Positions 63,628-64,000 of a stretch of 64,000 nt of DNA are shown piece after piece (the first letter of the stretch is position 1; every line of letters begins with the position of its first letter). The notes beneath the pieces were generated by a model, which was not told where the DNA came from, ran no database searches, and worked only from the letters and a program-made list of their open reading frames with translations. Location of the stretch: NCBI RefSeq assembly GCF_009498455.1, contig NZ_CP045644.1, positions 2,855,001 through 2,919,000 on the forward strand, given 5' to 3'. The translations under genes and the position numbers were made by a program. Source of the stretch: Variovorax paradoxus. Lineage in GTDB: Bacteria; Pseudomonadota; Gammaproteobacteria; Burkholderiales; Burkholderiaceae_C.

Positions 63628-64000
63628 ATGCCACAGATGATTGAAGCCTTGCTTGCCGATCAAGGCGTGCAGGCGGTCCTCGCCTACTTGAATGCGCGCG
63701 TGCCGCACCGGTACACCGGGATCTACAAGATTCGCTCCGACCTGGTCACAAGCCTTTATCTGCACGACAAGCAAGGCGAGTTGATCCCCGAAAACATTGC
63801 CATCGTTCCCTTCGAGGCGAGCATCTGCCCCTTTGTGTTGCGTGACGGCTGGTTCCGGACCGACGACTCGAGTGCGGACGAGCGCTTTGCAACGCATCCC
63901 GGGCGGGACTACACCATCAGCTACCACGGCGTTCCGTTGTTGAACCCCTCGGGCGCGGTCGCCGGGACCTTGTGCCACTTCAACTTCACGGCCGTTCCGC
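63628..64000 (+). CDS. GAF-domain protein (N-terminal fragment, cut by window end)
   Basis: 124 residues visible from an ATG at 63628. GAF-like pattern YTGIYKIRSD, PFEASICPFV, FATHPGRDY and CGVP-like YHGVPLLNPSGAVAGTLCHF. The closing GTLCHF is characteristic of GAF domains of putative sensors. Further domains such as GGDEF or kinase may lie past the window. No coordinate for the end. Confidence 0.72.
   Translation, partial: MPQMIEALLADQGVQAVLAYLNARVPHRYTGIYKIRSDLVTSLYLHDKQGELIPENIAIVPFEASICPFVLRDGWFRTDDSSADERFATHPGRDYTISYHGVPLLNPSGAVAGTLCHFNFTAVP

Overview
The window is a GC-rich (roughly two-thirds G+C by eye) stretch of a betaproteobacterial chromosome. Gene content and neighbourhoods (ccoNOQPG next to hemN, trxB/ftsK/lolA/rarA, ribF-ileS-lspA, a solitary Bug-type binding protein, many acyl-CoA dehydrogenases) fit Comamonadaceae, most like Variovorax. 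This is a judgement from protein sequences and gene order; no search was run. No tRNA, rRNA or CRISPR array was found.

Layout. 1-14.6 kb is a low-oxygen respiration block: the end of ccoN, then ccoO, ccoQ, ccoP, ccoG, a FixH-like gene, a small membrane protein, hemN and a TauE/SafE-like protein. It is followed by a cluster-less Crp/Fnr regulator, a hybrid sensor kinase with an OmpR-type regulator, a fatty-acid desaturase, two universal stress proteins and a hemerythrin. Three FNR-type boxes (7066, 10951, 12892) tie the intergenic regions together. 14.6-20.3 kb holds an IscR-like Rrf2 regulator, a Bax-inhibitor-1 protein, two tandem YcaC-like hydrolases, an FMN reductase, an acyl-CoA dehydrogenase and a multi-hairpin repeat (20009-20301). 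20.3-27.7 kb is a compact minus-strand unit: LacI regulator, binding protein, two permeases, ATPase, metallophosphodiesterase and a Na/Pi transporter with a PhoU-like domain, with a palindromic operator upstream. It may be a phosphodiester uptake and breakdown operon.

27.8-45.7 kb is mostly housekeeping: lspA, ileS, ribF, an HNH nuclease, an enoyl-CoA hydratase, a lipoprotein hydrolase, a PimC/PimD-like acyl-CoA dehydrogenase pair, purN, a small I78-like lipoprotein, a DUF1653 protein, an M48 peptidase, an RsmB-like methyltransferase, a second desaturase, a complete IS3-family element (43767-45115) and rpmG-rpmB. 45.9-56.4 kb holds trxB, a CRP-like regulator, ftsK, lolA, rarA and livHMGF. The liv leader contains a 19-codon ORF rich in Leu/Val codons overlapping alternative hairpins, which looks like an attenuator.

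56.4-64 kb has a two-subunit molybdenum hydroxylase divergent from a Crp/Fnr regulator with an 18-bp perfect palindrome between them, a Bug-type binding protein, a ferredoxin-reductase-type enzyme, an NAD-dependent epimerase-like protein, a RidA protein and the start of a GAF-domain gene cut by the window end.
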